NCBI RefSeq assembly: GCF_002234675.1
Contig: NC_019868.2
Location: 6,294,433-6,358,432, forward strand
Origin: Oryzias latipes
Lineage: Eukaryota; Chordata; Actinopteri; Beloniformes; Adrianichthyidae
Direction: 5' to 3'
DNA length: 64,000 bases
The notes under the pieces are model-generated. The model was not told the origin of the DNA, did not search any database, and saw only the letters and a list, made by a program, of their open reading frames with translations. Both the position numbers and the translations under genes were made by a program. Shown here piece by piece: positions 1 through 12,362 of the stretch. Numbering within the stretch: position 1 is the stretch's first letter; every line of letters starts with the position of its first letter.

Positions 1-1085
1 AAAAAGTAATTATTTAAGCCAATGTAGTCTTTCAATATTTACATTTCTTAAGCTGCCTTCCAACGTGATTCACGTGGTTTCAATGTTAAGTCAATGTCCA
101 GACGCATGCGAGCTTTGGGGCAGCTCATCAGTCTAGCAGCAGCGTGGTTTGAGCGTCAGGGCGCGGTTCGGGTGGTGCAGTCAGAGTTTTAAAAAATGTA
201 ACTTTGGTAAAGAAGATGCACCGTGTCAACCAAGCAGTGACTTAACTTTGGCCTTTGACATGCTCAATAAGCAAACGGTGGGTGGCGTCCAAAACCAACG
301 TGGGTGAGAAGCTGATCTTTCTCCTCCCAAACTTTATGAACTTTTTCTCATTTAAATTGAGACAATAATAAAAAGTGACTCTAATTTAGTTTTTGTTTTG
401 TCCCTCCTCTGACTAATTCGGGACAGCAAGTCATCAAACTGGGTCACAGAGAGATAGAAGTACCACTGAAAACAGCCGTCATGCTGTTGCAGCTCCTGCA
501 GTAGATGGTCAACCTCACCGAAGGGGAAAAGTCTCTGAATGATCTCATGAACCCAGACATGGAGATGTGATTACCAATGCGTTTGTAGAGCTCTTCCATA
601 AAAATAAACCTGATCTATCCACATCACCCATGCACTATAAATACACGTTTTTAAATATACATAGATGCTGCTCTATGTAGCGATCAGGCTATAAACATCT
701 GGCAGTAGCTCCTCCCACACGCATATAGGGCTTCAAGTTTATGAAACATTTTTTTGAATTTTCTGCACATCCAAATAGAGGCGGCCGACGGGATTTTGTC
801 ACGCAAAACGCACTCGGTGTAAACATAGCGCTGGAATAAAATCATTTCGCAGTATCAGACTACTGGTGGAATAGACTTTATTTCTAGTTCCCTGTCCCTC
901 AGTTCAAGCACATTTGTTTTTGAAGCTTTTAGTGGTAGCTGCAGCCTTAGATCACATCCAACTTGTCCATTTGTCTTTTTCCGATGTTTAAATTGAATAA
1001 TATTTGACAACCTTTATCTAATTTAAAAATCTTTGTTGTTTGCATACTGTTTTAAAACTGTTAATCAGGTTCTGATCTGAGAATC
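1..1085. other. Flank without recognised gene
   Basis: I see no coding exon, RNA gene or clear repeat here. The stretch lies downstream of minus-strand NITR gene A, whose cytoplasmic exons would be expected in this direction. I looked on the minus strand for the tyrosine-motif exon typical of the family and did not find one. Confidence 0.5.
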
Positions 1086-1089
1086 TTGG

Positions 1090-1450
1090 TGTGCTTTCGG
1101 GACTCCGCATTCATTAATAATATTAATATTGGATTTGATTTAACTGACTTTTCCAGATGCTCAAAGTGCTTCCAACGTGTCCATTATTCATTCATACTTG
1201 GTGATGGATCTACTGATGGAGCCACAGTTTCCCCGGGGCAGACTGACAGAGGCGTGGCTGCCAGTTTGTGCCTACAGCCCCACTGACCATCACAGACACA
1301 TTCATACGAATTGATACACCATTGGAGCCACACTGGAGGCAGGGAGGGTGAAGTGTCTTGCCTCCAGGACACAACAACAGATGACTGGGGTAGTGGGGAT
1401 CGAGCCGCCAACCCTACGATCATTGGATGACCTGCTCAACTGCCTGAGCC
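1090..1450 (-). repeat. tRNA-derived SINE copy (minus orientation)
   Basis: Read on the minus strand, this matches the plus-strand copy at about 26155-26465. Both share a block ending in GCCACGCCTCTGTCAGTCTG, then a TGAATGAATAATGGA stretch and GAGCATCTGGAAAAG near the 3' end. The 5' part (high-coordinate side, about 1380-1450) has a tRNA-like head with degenerate A and B boxes. The family name is not assigned. Confidence 0.7.
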
Positions 1451-1785
1451 ACTGCTTATGGAAACATTTTTTAACATAAAAAATGTGACAACTGCTCTTA
1501 GGCAATTGAAATGCTATTTTTGTGGACATGTCTAAAATGTTCACACGACAGTGGTTTATTTGACCTAAGACACACGACGAGACATACGACTACAATCTAT
1601 CCTCTGCTGCTGCGGCTTTGTGTGGGTTTGCAGTCTTCGATTTGATTGTGGTATGAGATTGTAAAATTGCTGAGCAGCATTTTCCTTATAGCAGATAAAA
1701 TGATGGTTCTTGACGTTAAAAAAAAAACAGTGCCACAGTTGTACTAGTTATCTAAGGAGTGTGAGGAGTTCTGTACTTCTTTTTA
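1451..1785. other. Spacer, nothing recognised
   Basis: AT-rich sequence between two dispersed repeats. No exon, motif or repeat was identified. Confidence 0.4.
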
Positions 1786-2012
1786 TTGTTGTTTCTCTTT
1801 TGGCTTTTCCCATCAGGGGTCGCCACAGCGAATGAGTCGCATGGTAAACTTGGCAATGTTTTATGCCGGATGCCCTTCCTGATGCAACCCTCTCAAAGCC
1901 ACCTGGCTTGGTACCGGCACAGAAGTAGAGAAGGGAACAGGGAGCAGCCCGGAGTCGAACCCTGGTTTCACGGACGGAAGGCGCCGCAAACCAACACGAG
2001 CTAAACCGGCTA
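1786..2012 (+). repeat. Dispersed teleost repeat (GGGGTCGCCACAGCGAA family)
   Basis: It contains CATCAGGGGTCGCCACAGC followed by a block ending GCCGGATGCCCTTCCTGATGC. The same block recurs at 13562-13650, and a diverged version opens the repeat at 24766. From general knowledge of fish genomes this is a common LINE-related dispersed repeat. The exact family cannot be assigned without a repeat library. Confidence 0.6.
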
Positions 2013-2125
2013 CACTCTGTACTTCTTTTTATTATTATTCATTTTTGTGGCTTTAGTTTCAATTCCTCTGCTTAAGATTAATTGTTCTTATGTCTGAATA
2101 CATGTAAAAGTCTTCCAAAACCTAC

Positions 2126-5100
2126 CTTTGCACTTGTCACAAACTGGATTTTGCTTTTTCCAGGTCACAATTAAAATGATATTTGCGAGGACACAGCAGG
2201 CCAGCAGTGTCCCGAGTATGAGAACATACGGACACACGCCTTGCCCTGGAATTAGACAACATCACATCCCATTACTTTACTGTGCAGTCTGCTCATAACT
2301 CATTTCAAGCATCCACATTAAAAAAAAAAGACAGTTGTTAAATCAAAAACAGGTAAAACATTATAATATTGAAGGTCCCCTTCTTCCCTCTATTACTCTA
2401 GTCTATTTTGGGTTGGGGTTATCACTATCATCAGAACAACCAAGACAGGGTAGAAAGACGTTTTGAGCGCTCATTTCACATCATAACAACTTAATAAAGC
2501 AAAACTTACAGAACTGTTGCAGCCGAACTAATACTATGCTACACATTTAAAAGACAAATGGTAGATGGCGTCTACTTATTTAACGCTTTACTACCCTTTT
2601 AGAAGGCCCAAAGCGCTTTACAGTCACAGTCCCATTCATCCAATGTGGGGTTCAGCGTCTTGCCCAATGACATTTCAACACATGGGCAGGCTGGGCGGGA
2701 ACCAAATCAGCGATCTTCCTCTCAGGGGTCGACCGCTCTACCTCTGCATCACAGCTGGCCCACTTTCACTTTTTATGATTTCATTTATACAATTTTTATT
2801 TGTAAAAACATTTGAGACTTCCAGTTTTTTTGTAATAAATGGCAATGAAAGTACATTTTTTACCAATTATACAATACTTTCCAATACAATAAAAAAACCA
2901 AACAAACAAATATGTTGAAATACTGTATCTGTGATGCATGTTGAGACATAACATGATCGGAGCACGGCTGTAGAAAGTTCAGCCTAAGCTACGATGAAAT
3001 GAGCTTTCATTGTAACAGCACACATGCTGAGAACACCTTAATTAGATACGAACAAACCCTAAAGATGGAGAAGATTCACAACCGTCTAGAAAACAATAAG
3101 AATCATAATATTGGTGCAAATTTCAGTGACGGCATTAAGGTTTGTGATCAATAGAATAACAAGTAAAGGATATTCAATATTTTATCCTTTCCATAAAGTG
3201 GTTGCAACAATAAACATCAGTGACATCATTTGTCAGCCTAAATTATACAGCTTTTTTCTTTTGAAGCAAAGCATTAGACCTATTGGAAAGCCAGGCCAGA
3301 CTTCCTTCACAGGAATCACTGGGTTACCTAATTGAAAAACAGTTTTCATTTCTTTTGCATGATTACATTTTGACCTTCTTTTAGTCCACAGGCTTTTACA
3401 TTTTGTTTATTGGTGGACACAGGGATGCTCTTTGAAGGTACACTCTGGTAAAACAATTAAAGAAAAACATCGGACAGTTTAAAGGCTTTTTAGAAAAAAC
3501 TGAACGCTTCAAAAATGTAAGCACAGATCTGTTCCACAAAGATAGGCAGTGGGTGCTGTTGGGAATTGTTGATCATTTCAAATTCTGCAGTGTTCATTTC
3601 ACTCGAGATAAGATGTAATATAAAATAAATGGCTCTCTAAAGCCCAGCAATAGCATGCATATAGAAGACGTTTTATTAGTACAACACAAACTCATGTTTA
3701 AGTACGTAGGCTTACATACTTTAACCCGCTTTCCATTTCTGCTGTGTTAAAATTATTTTGTAATCCTATGTTGCAGTTCAACAGACACAGATTGTGAGCA
3801 AAAGAGGTCAAAACTAGGCTCTTTTTGTCACTGTATTGAATCAGATTCTTAGCTCTGCCAACATGAGTTTTCAAATATTACCTGACTTGTCTGTATCTTA
3901 AGCAACACAGAAATTATGTCATTCATTTTCATTTTCCCATTTCTTGTGATTTACTCTATTTCGGACAATATTGACCATGTTTCCTGTGATTTGCACAGAG
4001 TACTTAAACTTAAAGCACTAAGATAACCTTCTGGGCAAGGAGCCAACAAGAAACATTCACTCATCACGTCAATAGAACTAATGGGCTCTTGGGGGATGAC
4101 ATTTTTTTTTTTTAAATCATACAACCCTTCTGTGTATGGGTTGCTCACAGCATAGCCATAGAAAAATTTGCATGAAGGTTTTCTCTCTATGGGCTCAAAA
4201 AGGGGTCTACGGCCGTGCTACTTGGTGCGGGCCATCTCTTTGCCCTGCACAAGTTTGCCTATTTTTTGCCAGCAGACAACCCGATTTTCCGCCTCTAGAC
4301 GGCTTGTATCTACCCATAAGGGCAGTTGTGAATAAGGCTTTGGTTCAGGGTGTGTATCTGGTTTCCATGACCTCCCAGTTTCAGGGCAGACACTCACCAC
4401 TAGGCAACTACGCATTTGCCCAGGAGTTTAAAATAGAAACAAAAAAAAAAGTCACAAAAAAGGAGAATTGGGACAAAGTTTCCATTTGCTTGGTTTATGG
4501 TTTGGTGTCTTTTACAGTTTTATTGCTGTGTAAACCTTTTGTATCTTTTGAAAATCATTTTGCTTATCGTGCTTTTTTAAAATGAGATTTAAAACCATTT
4601 TTCAAAGGAACGATGACATCAAATACATCAAAACATTTTTTAAGGTAATTTGCAGAATGTAGCGAAACGTTGACTTCTTTTGTTTTCCAGTGTGTGCGGC
4701 ATGTCCCAGTCCCATTCAAACTTTGGCAGCAACACAAAGATTAATACATAAACAGTTGAAGACAAATTTGATAGAAATTGACTTTTTGGGTTCATGAAGA
4801 GCAATTGCATAAATTGTAAGCTATGAACCTCATTTAACAAGCCACCAAAAGAGTATTTTACATCTGCCAGACACATTGTGACCACCTTATTTTTTTTAGA
4901 AATGTTGTTATCAGATTGAATTTTTACTGAACTATTTCTGACACTGAATAATTCCCTGGTGTAATTGTAACATATGGAAATGAAACATTGTGAAACTTAC
5001 TTATCTGCTCTTCAGTATCTTCACCAAACAGGATCTCTCTGCAGGAAGACACAGCACAGGAGTAGAGGCCAGGATCTAAAGAGTTCTTCATAGGTTTGGA

Positions 5101-5891
5101 CACATGGTAGACACAGCTCTTGTCTTCTTGATCATCACAGCGGGAACTGGTTGTATAAATGATGTCTGGCTCAGACTCAAATCCTGCTCTGTAAAGGTAA
5201 GCTCTCTGTTCTCCCAGACACCGATCTGGGTTTTTCTCGGGCTGCCAAAGAAGAGAACACTGCCGATTCACTTTGCTTCCCGGCGACACAGATTCCAGAT
5301 TGGATCCTTGTTAGACACAGACAAGTTTTGACATTTTCTTTTTGTTTTAGTACAGCGTGTAGAGTAAAGTGAACAATTTGTTTACCTTTTAGGACCAAAT
5401 GACTGCCATAAATGAAAGTCATTGTGTATGATGTTCCTGCCTGACAGAAGTAAGTTCCTTGATCCTCTTTGCTGACGTTTCTTATTTCGAGGGAATACTC
5501 ATTTCCTTCTTTTTTGGCACTGTATCTAGAGTTGTTGAACCCTTCCTTAAGAGGAAGGTCTGGACTACTGCCAAAAGCAATAGTTTGGATCATAAAACCA
5601 AACTGCAGTTTATGCCAGTAAACCATTCGCTGTTCCAACCCAACAGTTGTACATTTCATGATCACATTCTCACCAAAGGTCGCCTCAGTAATGGAGATCT
5701 TTTGAGAAAGCTGCAGGGTCTGTGGCACAGCTAAATAAAAAACAGAAAAAAACAACCTTGAATTTGCAAAATGAAATGACAACGTTATATAGAAAAGTGC
5801 AAGCAATACCAAAATAAATGCAGTTTGGCATTTGTCTGGGTAACTCACCAACTACACATAGAAAAAGGCAGGCAGCCAGTCTTACACTCAT
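2126..5891 (-). CDS. Novel immune-type receptor (NITR gene A), 3' exons not found
   Basis: Type I membrane receptor of the immunoglobulin superfamily. Minus-strand exons: signal peptide 5891-5849, V domain 5730-5386, I domain 5306-5001, transmembrane 2245-2126. All splice sites are GT/AG and the introns are phase 1. The start ATG at 5891 opens a hydrophobic leader (residues 1-14). The V domain has C41, W53 and a YFCQAG F-strand motif. The I domain ends in the family signature around FGED. It is shorter than its neighbours (306 nt against 330-345), and the expected core tryptophan is leucine (residue 167, in AYLYRAG). The transmembrane exon has an uncharged helix with LLACCVLAN, then a basic stretch and a CxxC-like tail. 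No cytoplasmic exons were found in the 2.1 kb left in the window, so the tail is either beyond the edge or lost. Inferred role: an inhibitory-type lymphoid receptor if the tail exists. Family assignment is firm; function is by homology. Confidence 0.87.
2575..2765 (+). repeat. Dispersed repeat with AAAGCGCTTTACAGTCACAG head
   Basis: This copy lies in the intron between the I-domain and transmembrane exons of NITR gene A. It reads AAAGCGCTTTACAGTCACAG, then a variable middle, then GACCGCTCTACCTCTGCA. Related copies lie at 9655-9825 and 32085-32290. The 3' block resembles an inverted tRNA-like head, so the family may be a SINE read on its minus strand. The name is not assigned. Confidence 0.6.
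2766..5000. other. Remainder of long NITR gene A intron
   Basis: Part of the 2.75-kb intron between the I and transmembrane exons. It holds an open frame at 4136-4585 (+) with no recognisable domain, probably chance. No further exon was found. Confidence 0.5.
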
Positions 5892-5976
5892 TGTAGCAAA
5901 ACCTCTCTTGTTTGACTGACGTCTACCCACTCAGAGAGAAGACAAGTTAAACGACTTCGGCAAAGAAGTGTCACGA

Positions 5977-6008
5977 TGATTGGTTGATGAACTAAAAATA
6001 CACTTCCG
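5977..6008 (-). promoter_or_regulatory. NITR gene A promoter module: GGAAGT + CCAATCA
   Basis: On the minus strand CGGAAGT begins at 6008 and CCAATCA at 5983, a spacing of 25 bp, 92 bp before the ATG at 5891. The other four NITR genes have the same pair at the same spacing. GGAAGT is an ETS-family core and CCAAT an NF-Y-type box by established knowledge. Binding here is inferred. Confidence 0.7.
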
Positions 6009-9000
6009 GCAATTTTGCAACTCAGCACATTTGTACCTTTTTTCAAATGCTGTTGAGAAATCAAAAATGATTTGTTTATCAGGAAATAATTTCTACTTCT
6101 TCCAAAAGTTTTTAATTTGAAACTGATTTATATGTACACAGAAAAAGCTTTACTTCTGCTTTTGTTGAATAGGCTTTACATATTAGATTTATAAATTCAA
6201 TAATTATTTAATTGTGTATTTTCTTCTATTGTATTTTATTCTAATAAGCTAATAATCCAAATACTGTACTGATATGCTTTTGAACTATTTCATCTTTTTA
6301 CACTTTCAGGGTTTTTTAGATTTAAGTAATTATTCCTGGCCTTGGCAAAAACTAAAAGCAGATAAATCTAGATGAATGTTATACTTTAGTAAAAGATGAT
6401 GACCTATAAGGAAAATGTCATCACTGTTTTGTAAAGAAATCAAACTAAAATGCTGTTGCTCTTCTTAAGTCGTTTAACCTTCTGGAACAACATTTTTACC
6501 ATGTGTGCCATTTGTTAACATATTTTTTTGTTGATGCAAAAACCACAACCTCATAAGCAGTTACCTTAGCGCTGTAAAAAATAGCACAAAAAAGAGGTCA
6601 AGAGACTCTTAAGCGGTGCTGTCATCATTGTTTCTTTGTTTCTTTGGAAATATACATGATAGGCTGTGTGTCAGCCAAATACTGCTGACAGTTTCGGATA
6701 ATACTTTGTGTGTTTAAAGTGAGCGGATGCATGTTTTTTTTTCATAAGTTCATAAGTCAAAGTTAAACTTTATATTTAGACGCACAGTTTTTTAAATACT
6801 TGATTATTATGAAGCGACAAAACAGACTCTAAACTGCTTAGATTTTTTGTACTTCTATATACAAGCTGACTCCTTCAGGAACAAATTTACTTGTTAACAT
6901 AACTACTTTCCCAGAAATAGCTCAACAGTGATAAAGAAATGCAGTCATTGGCTAAGAGTGCTGCTCCGGTTGTTTTGGGATGCACTGGGCCTTTTTTTCA
7001 CCCTCCCCACTGTAACAAATCAAATCAGATCAAACTTTATGAATGAAGGGATCTTCACATACATTGTGCAGCTCAAAGTGCTTTAAAAAAAAAAAAGAAA
7101 AACAGACGGAAAATCAAATAAAAACCCAACCCACCCTTTACCCTCCCGCCTCTCATCCGTTAACACACTGTGACCCCCCCACACAATACTTATAAAGGTT
7201 AACTTATAAAAGAAACAGTCATTTTTTTCCATTTATCCCCCCTATTGCATAACATTTCATTTTTAACTCACTTTTTCTGTTAAAAAAGGGAGTTGTAATG
7301 CAAATGGTGATTTTGGTGTATTTTTAGCACTTTTCTGTTGGAAGACACTTCTAAAGAATAATAAGATTAAAACTGTTTTTTGAGTGTATCTTTATTCAAA
7401 TCTTTGTGAATCAGGAGTAGACAAAAAAATGCAGTTGAAAAAAGCTTGTAGTTGTTACAACCAACTACAATACGGGATGTAAACTAGCAGGAGTGTGGAT
7501 AAAGGGATTGTGGGAAATATTAGGAAGAATTCTTTTTCGTCTGCACTTGTCCCTTATTTTATATCCCTGCTCTGATGGGGCACTCGATGTACAATATTGA
7601 GAAATATAATTGACTTCCTTGATTTTGCTGCAATTATAAAAAAGGAAAAAAAGAGTGAAAAATGTAAAAGGAACACTTTCCATGTTGTGCTGTTAACATT
7701 TGAACCTTTGGCATCCATTGTTAATCTTCACAAAATCTTTTCTTTTTGTCAGATTAATATTTGTATTTGCGCTCTTGTGGTTATGTTTGGCTGTCTGTAT
7801 GTTTTCAGAATTTCCAAATGTTGTTTGTTTGACAATAAGGGGGCAAGCGCCTATTTAGACTGAGAAAACTTAGTGAGCAGAAGCTCAGTCTAACTGGAAA
7901 CCAAGCGGTTGGTTCCTGGTCCCGGACCAGAGTCCACGTGGGTAAATTAAGACTGAACATTTGTTCTGGATTGTTGGGGGAAATGAACTTTGGTTTATGT
8001 GAACTAAATGTGTCTGAAAACACCCTAAGGCCGTGTTTCATGAAAATGTGTTTTTCTGTTGCAGAGGGATTTTTTTCTTTTTTGAAAACGTCTAGCAAAT
8101 AGCAATAATTTTGACTGTAATAAAATAAAATGACTCCCTACTAAAACATAGCATGTTATTTTGCTGCTGAAGGCTTGCATGTCAGCACCTGAGACCCCAA
8201 AAGCTTCAAACAAAGTCACGTGCACTTAAAAGTGCTGAGCTGTGAGATTCATGCTGTGTTCAGCTATTTCTTTGCACAAGGCAGTTGCACCTGCAGCTGT
8301 TTTTTTTACAGTAAGTGGCTTAGATGAAGCCTGTGTTAACAAATACAATCATGCCAGCCTACAACTTCAAAAATAAACTCACATGCTTTGGCTTCCCCTA
8401 AATAACAGTGAGGTTTTTAGGACATTTGCTTAAAAGGAGCTTGTATTTAGTTCAAATATATTATTGCAACCTCATACCTTGACAACATGTGGTGGAGTTA
8501 TATACAAATGAAGAACTGCAGATGTCAGGGTAGAAATATTGTGATATCAGAGAGAGTCACTGAAAATAGGGTATTGTATTGAATCAAAAAGCAAAGTGCA
8601 ATTTTTTTTGTTTCATTTTGGTACTCTTGATCTTGCCCACTGGGGATCAAAGAGTGTTGTTGTTGAGCTTTAGTCAAGTCAAGTCAAAAGTGAGTGTGTG
8701 TCTCTCTGTCTGTGTCCAGGGTGCATCCCACTTCCATCTAAAATAGATGGGACAGGGACCAGCAAACCCCTCAACCCTGGACAGGACTAAAGTATTTGTC
8801 TCAACAGCATTTACAACTAGATGCAGCTGAAAAATGGTCATACCTACTGGGGGCGCAAGTAGCCTGCACGAAAGAGTCGTAGACCAACCAGTGAGCCTAT
8901 ATAGCTAAAATGTTCGTTCACAACTTTTCTACGAACATGAAGAGAGCACTGGCTGTACATGAGAACTGGACTGAGTGAGTGTGACGTCATCCAAAGAAAA

Positions 9001-9654
9001 TGGCTTACTTCTGATAACAATCATGTTAAGTCAATTCATTCACCATTTTTTCTCAAAACAGATGCTGCCATGTTGGAGCCAAACTATGCCTGTAAGCAGT
9101 GATTGGTCCAAATTGTTCAAAGTCATCATTTCTAGGGAATCTATCAATCAAACGTTTTGAACATTTGACATTGAAAACTTTTATCGAGGCATCTCATTGA
9201 CCACTTTATAACTTGCAATAAAGAAAAAATGCAATAAAAAAATTTGGATTAACGAGAACGTGTTAAAAAAGTAGAATCATTATTCTGAATGACTAAGTAA
9301 TAGCTTTTTATATCTCAATTAGCAGCCTGCTCTTTGCAGGCTTCAAATAGCAGGCTGCCCGACTGTTAAAAACAAGGATTTTAGACAATCAGAGCAAAGT
9401 TTGTGTGGGCATCCTATGGGTGTCTAACAGGCACTTACATATCACCCCATGTGCAGTATTCATTCAACATCACCCATATGTCATAAATGCCTGTAACTTA
9501 TGTTAGCTTTACAAATACTTAATGACACACTACCACAAGCATGTCAATTGTACATTCCATTTTGAATGACATCCCTTCGGGTGGCCATAACGAGCCTTAA
9601 GGGAACTGCAAGATGCATATGTGCTCCCCTTAAGATTTAGCTGCTCGTCTCTAC
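6009..9654. other. Intergenic region between divergent NITR genes A and B (left part)
   Basis: AT-rich DNA without a supported gene. Around 7015-7110 there is a possible repeat tail (CAAATCAGATCAAACTTTATG, then AAAGTGC and an A-rich run). Other open frames here are short and carry no recognisable domain. Confidence 0.5.
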
Positions 9655-9825
9655 AACTCAGCTCTGCCGCTCAATACTGGTGCTAGTCTGTACCCACCAG
9701 GAGCAATGGGGCGTTCACTGTCTAGCACAAGGACACTTTGACACATGAGCGGGCAGGGCGTTAAACAAAACTGCTATCTTCTGATCAGAGGTTTACCGCT
9801 CTACCACTGCACCACAGCCCCCATA
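9655..9825 (+). repeat. Dispersed repeat, CACCAGGAGCAATG / GACCGCTCTACC family
   Basis: Contains CCACCAGGAGCAATGGGG, GGACACTTTGACACATG and TTTACCGCTCTACCACTGCA. It matches the layout of copies at 2575-2765 and 32085-32290, mutated throughout. Confidence 0.6.
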
Positions 9826-9879
9826 ATTGGTCAATGACACAATTGCAAAGAGCTGAAATCAAAGTAACCAAAGCTCCAT

Positions 9880-10165
9880 CAGTAACACACTATGCAGGGG
9901 AGGACTCAGATTCCCCCTGCCAGAGCCAGTACATGTCCAGACCCATCTGAAGTCTGCTAGAGAGCATTTGGATGATCCAGAAGAGGATTGGGAGAATGTC
10001 ATCTGGTCAGAAACTCAATTTGTCGTGTTTAGATGAGAAAGAATGCCGAGTTGTATCCAAAGAACACCATGCCTGCAGTAAAACATGGAAGTGGACACAT
10101 CATGTTTTGGGGCTGCTTTACATGGAAAAGATGAACAAGGGTTAATTCCAAAGTTCCCATGTTTG
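9880..10165 (+). mobile_element. Tc1-like transposase remnant
   Basis: The stretch carries the catalytic-region block of a fish Tc1-like transposon: a frame around TACATGTCCAGACCC, then GAGAGCATTTGGATGATCC, GAAGAGGATTGGGAG, and a segment translating to KHGSGHIMFWGCF. Stops interrupt it, for example TGA where the frame should continue near 10033. No terminal inverted repeats were identified. It is an inactive fragment. Confidence 0.75.
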
Positions 10166-12230
10166 GAGCTTGCTCTACCTCATATATGGAAGTGTACTGG
10201 GGCAAATCAATGAACCATATAAGGATCCCAGTGGCTTGGCTTGCATTGGTACATGATAGCTGGACCATCTTCAGTGTGAATAGGACACAGGAAGGTAGAA
10301 AACCCCGGGAACATGTCCCAATTACCAGTTGAAATAACAGACATGTACAATTGATGGATTATCTCAACAAGGTAAAGGTTTTCAGTTGGATATTTAGACA
10401 AATGCTAAGGCAGTTTTGAAGAGAAGTGGGGGGAAACATATCAAATGTTTGCAGTTCTCTAGATGAGACTGGCACGCCACCGTCTTTTCTTTCCAATGCG
10501 GGACTTTCATGAAGTGAAGATTGTGGTCGGGATTAAACAGATTAAGAAAGATTTCATCCCACAGAGTGGTTTCTGGTTTGGTAGTCACATCCTCCTCCTC
10601 AGTCTGAAAAGCTCTAAACACAGCACAGGCAGAACAGCTTTCAAATATCACACGAATCCCCCTGGTGGTGCATTGTGTACAAATACAGGTTGACTTGGGT
10701 TGACAGCTGTGTAGGGTTTTGCTTTGTTCTACCCAACCAAAACTGGAGGCATTAACACCCCTGAATATAAGAAAGGTATAGTAAAAAGTAGGCTATCCTT
10801 TAATCCATAACTTATTTGTGCATATTTCTTGTAGGTAGCATAGCCTGTTGGGTCTCCACCAAAGTGTTGCTGTTCATAAACAGTCATTTTATTCAATTAT
10901 CCGTTATCTTCCCCAACAGGGTAACAGGAAAAAGTGTCTGGAGTCAGAGAGAATATCTATTTTGACTTCCAGAGGTCTGTCAGTAGATAACCTTTCAACA
11001 ACAATTATTTATAATGAAAAAAACAAGACAAAGTATGTTTTCCTGAAACCGCTCACTTTTACAGTTTTTTCAATAAATTCATTTGACACAAATTTCAGAC
11101 CTGAATGTATTTTTTTCTTAGAATAATAATCATATTAAAAGCAAATTCTTTTTTTTTACAGGTTTTTAAAAGAAAAGCAGAGAGAACGTTACAATGAAAG
11201 GATTCAGTTTAGTGGTTGCCCCTCTCAAATACTTAGATAAAAACACTTGAAAAGACAAAATTCAAGCTACAACAATAAATGGTTTCACTATTTTGAAGAC
11301 GCAGGTCAATGACATCTCCAGCTCTAGAAACCTAAACTCTTTGTTTTGTAATGTTGTATCCATTTATGTAAGTATAGGGGATAACTGTCAGATTTGGCAT
11401 CTATTTGTTTTGCTAGTTTGTTGGGTTTTTTTAATTTATTTTTTTCTATTTTTCTTGTTTTTGTTTTGTTTTTTTGGATGTTATGGGGTTGGGGTTTTTT
11501 TTCGTCCTCTTGGTGAACTACATCTTACTTGTGCACTTTGTCCTTGTGTGAAATGTTGTAATTTTGTCTTTAAAATAAAGAAAGTTCAAGCCATAAAAAG
11601 AAAAGACAAAATTCAAATTGCAACCCCCCACAACCACCACCACCACACACATACACACAAACACATTCAGCCAAAGGACCATGCATTTACTCTAAATGGA
11701 GCTTCAGTAACAGCGATCAACCAAGCATGCATGTTTTTCCACTGTGGGGAGAGGCCCAAGAACAGAAATCTCACACATGTACAGAGGCAACAACCAAACT
11801 TCACAAAAACAGCGAGTGATGGTTGGACTAACCGCAACACCAAAGATGCATTGATGATCTCATCATTGCAACTGCTATTCCTGTTAAAATATATAACCAC
11901 TTCCTAATCCCCTTATCTGTCACAGACAAAATGATGTGCATTTGACTGTCCTGCAAATGTAGCGCATTTGTTATCTTTGTTCTGTTTTCAAATGATTTTT
12001 AATTACATTTTAAGCAAAATCTTTTTTTTCACGCAAGTGTAACAAAAATTGCGCTGAGACAAATCTTAATGAAAGCCATCTAGTAATAACTTACACATAA
12101 AATTTCACAAAAATAATATTTTTGTAATGGATTATGGATCTTATCTACGAATTACATTTATTTTTGATCAAAATTATAAACAGAGGTTGTTTTGCTACCT
12201 TCAGTGCAAAATCACAGGTCTTTGTTAAAC
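10166..12230. other. Intergenic region upstream of NITR gene B
   Basis: No gene recognised. Around 11405-11510 there is a T/G-rich low-complexity run, and 11620-11670 is CA-rich. Open frames crossing these are low-complexity artefacts. Confidence 0.5.
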
Positions 12231-12233
12231 TAA

Positions 12234-12265
12234 AGGAAGTGGATTTTCTGCCCGTCAGCCAATCA
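12234..12265 (+). promoter_or_regulatory. NITR gene B promoter module: AGGAAGT + CCAATCA
   Basis: AGGAAGT starts at 12234 and CCAATCA at 12259, spacing 25 bp. The CCAAT box is 104 bp before the ATG at 12363. This is the same arrangement as upstream of the other NITR genes. Confidence 0.75.
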
Positions 12266-12362
12266 CCAGGCTTTTCTTTTCTCTAGTGTTTCTTCAGGCT
12301 GAGTTTCTTGTTTCTTTGAGAGAGGGGAGATCAGTTGAGCAACAGTGGTTTGATGTGCCACA

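Noticed and set aside
4136..4585. 149-codon open frame on the plus strand in the NITR gene A intron
   Set aside because: No recognisable domain, leader or splice context, and a lysine-rich low-complexity patch. Probably chance.
11293..11907. 204-codon plus-strand open frame
   Set aside because: Dominated by phenylalanine, histidine and threonine runs from T-rich and CA-rich low-complexity DNA. No domain.
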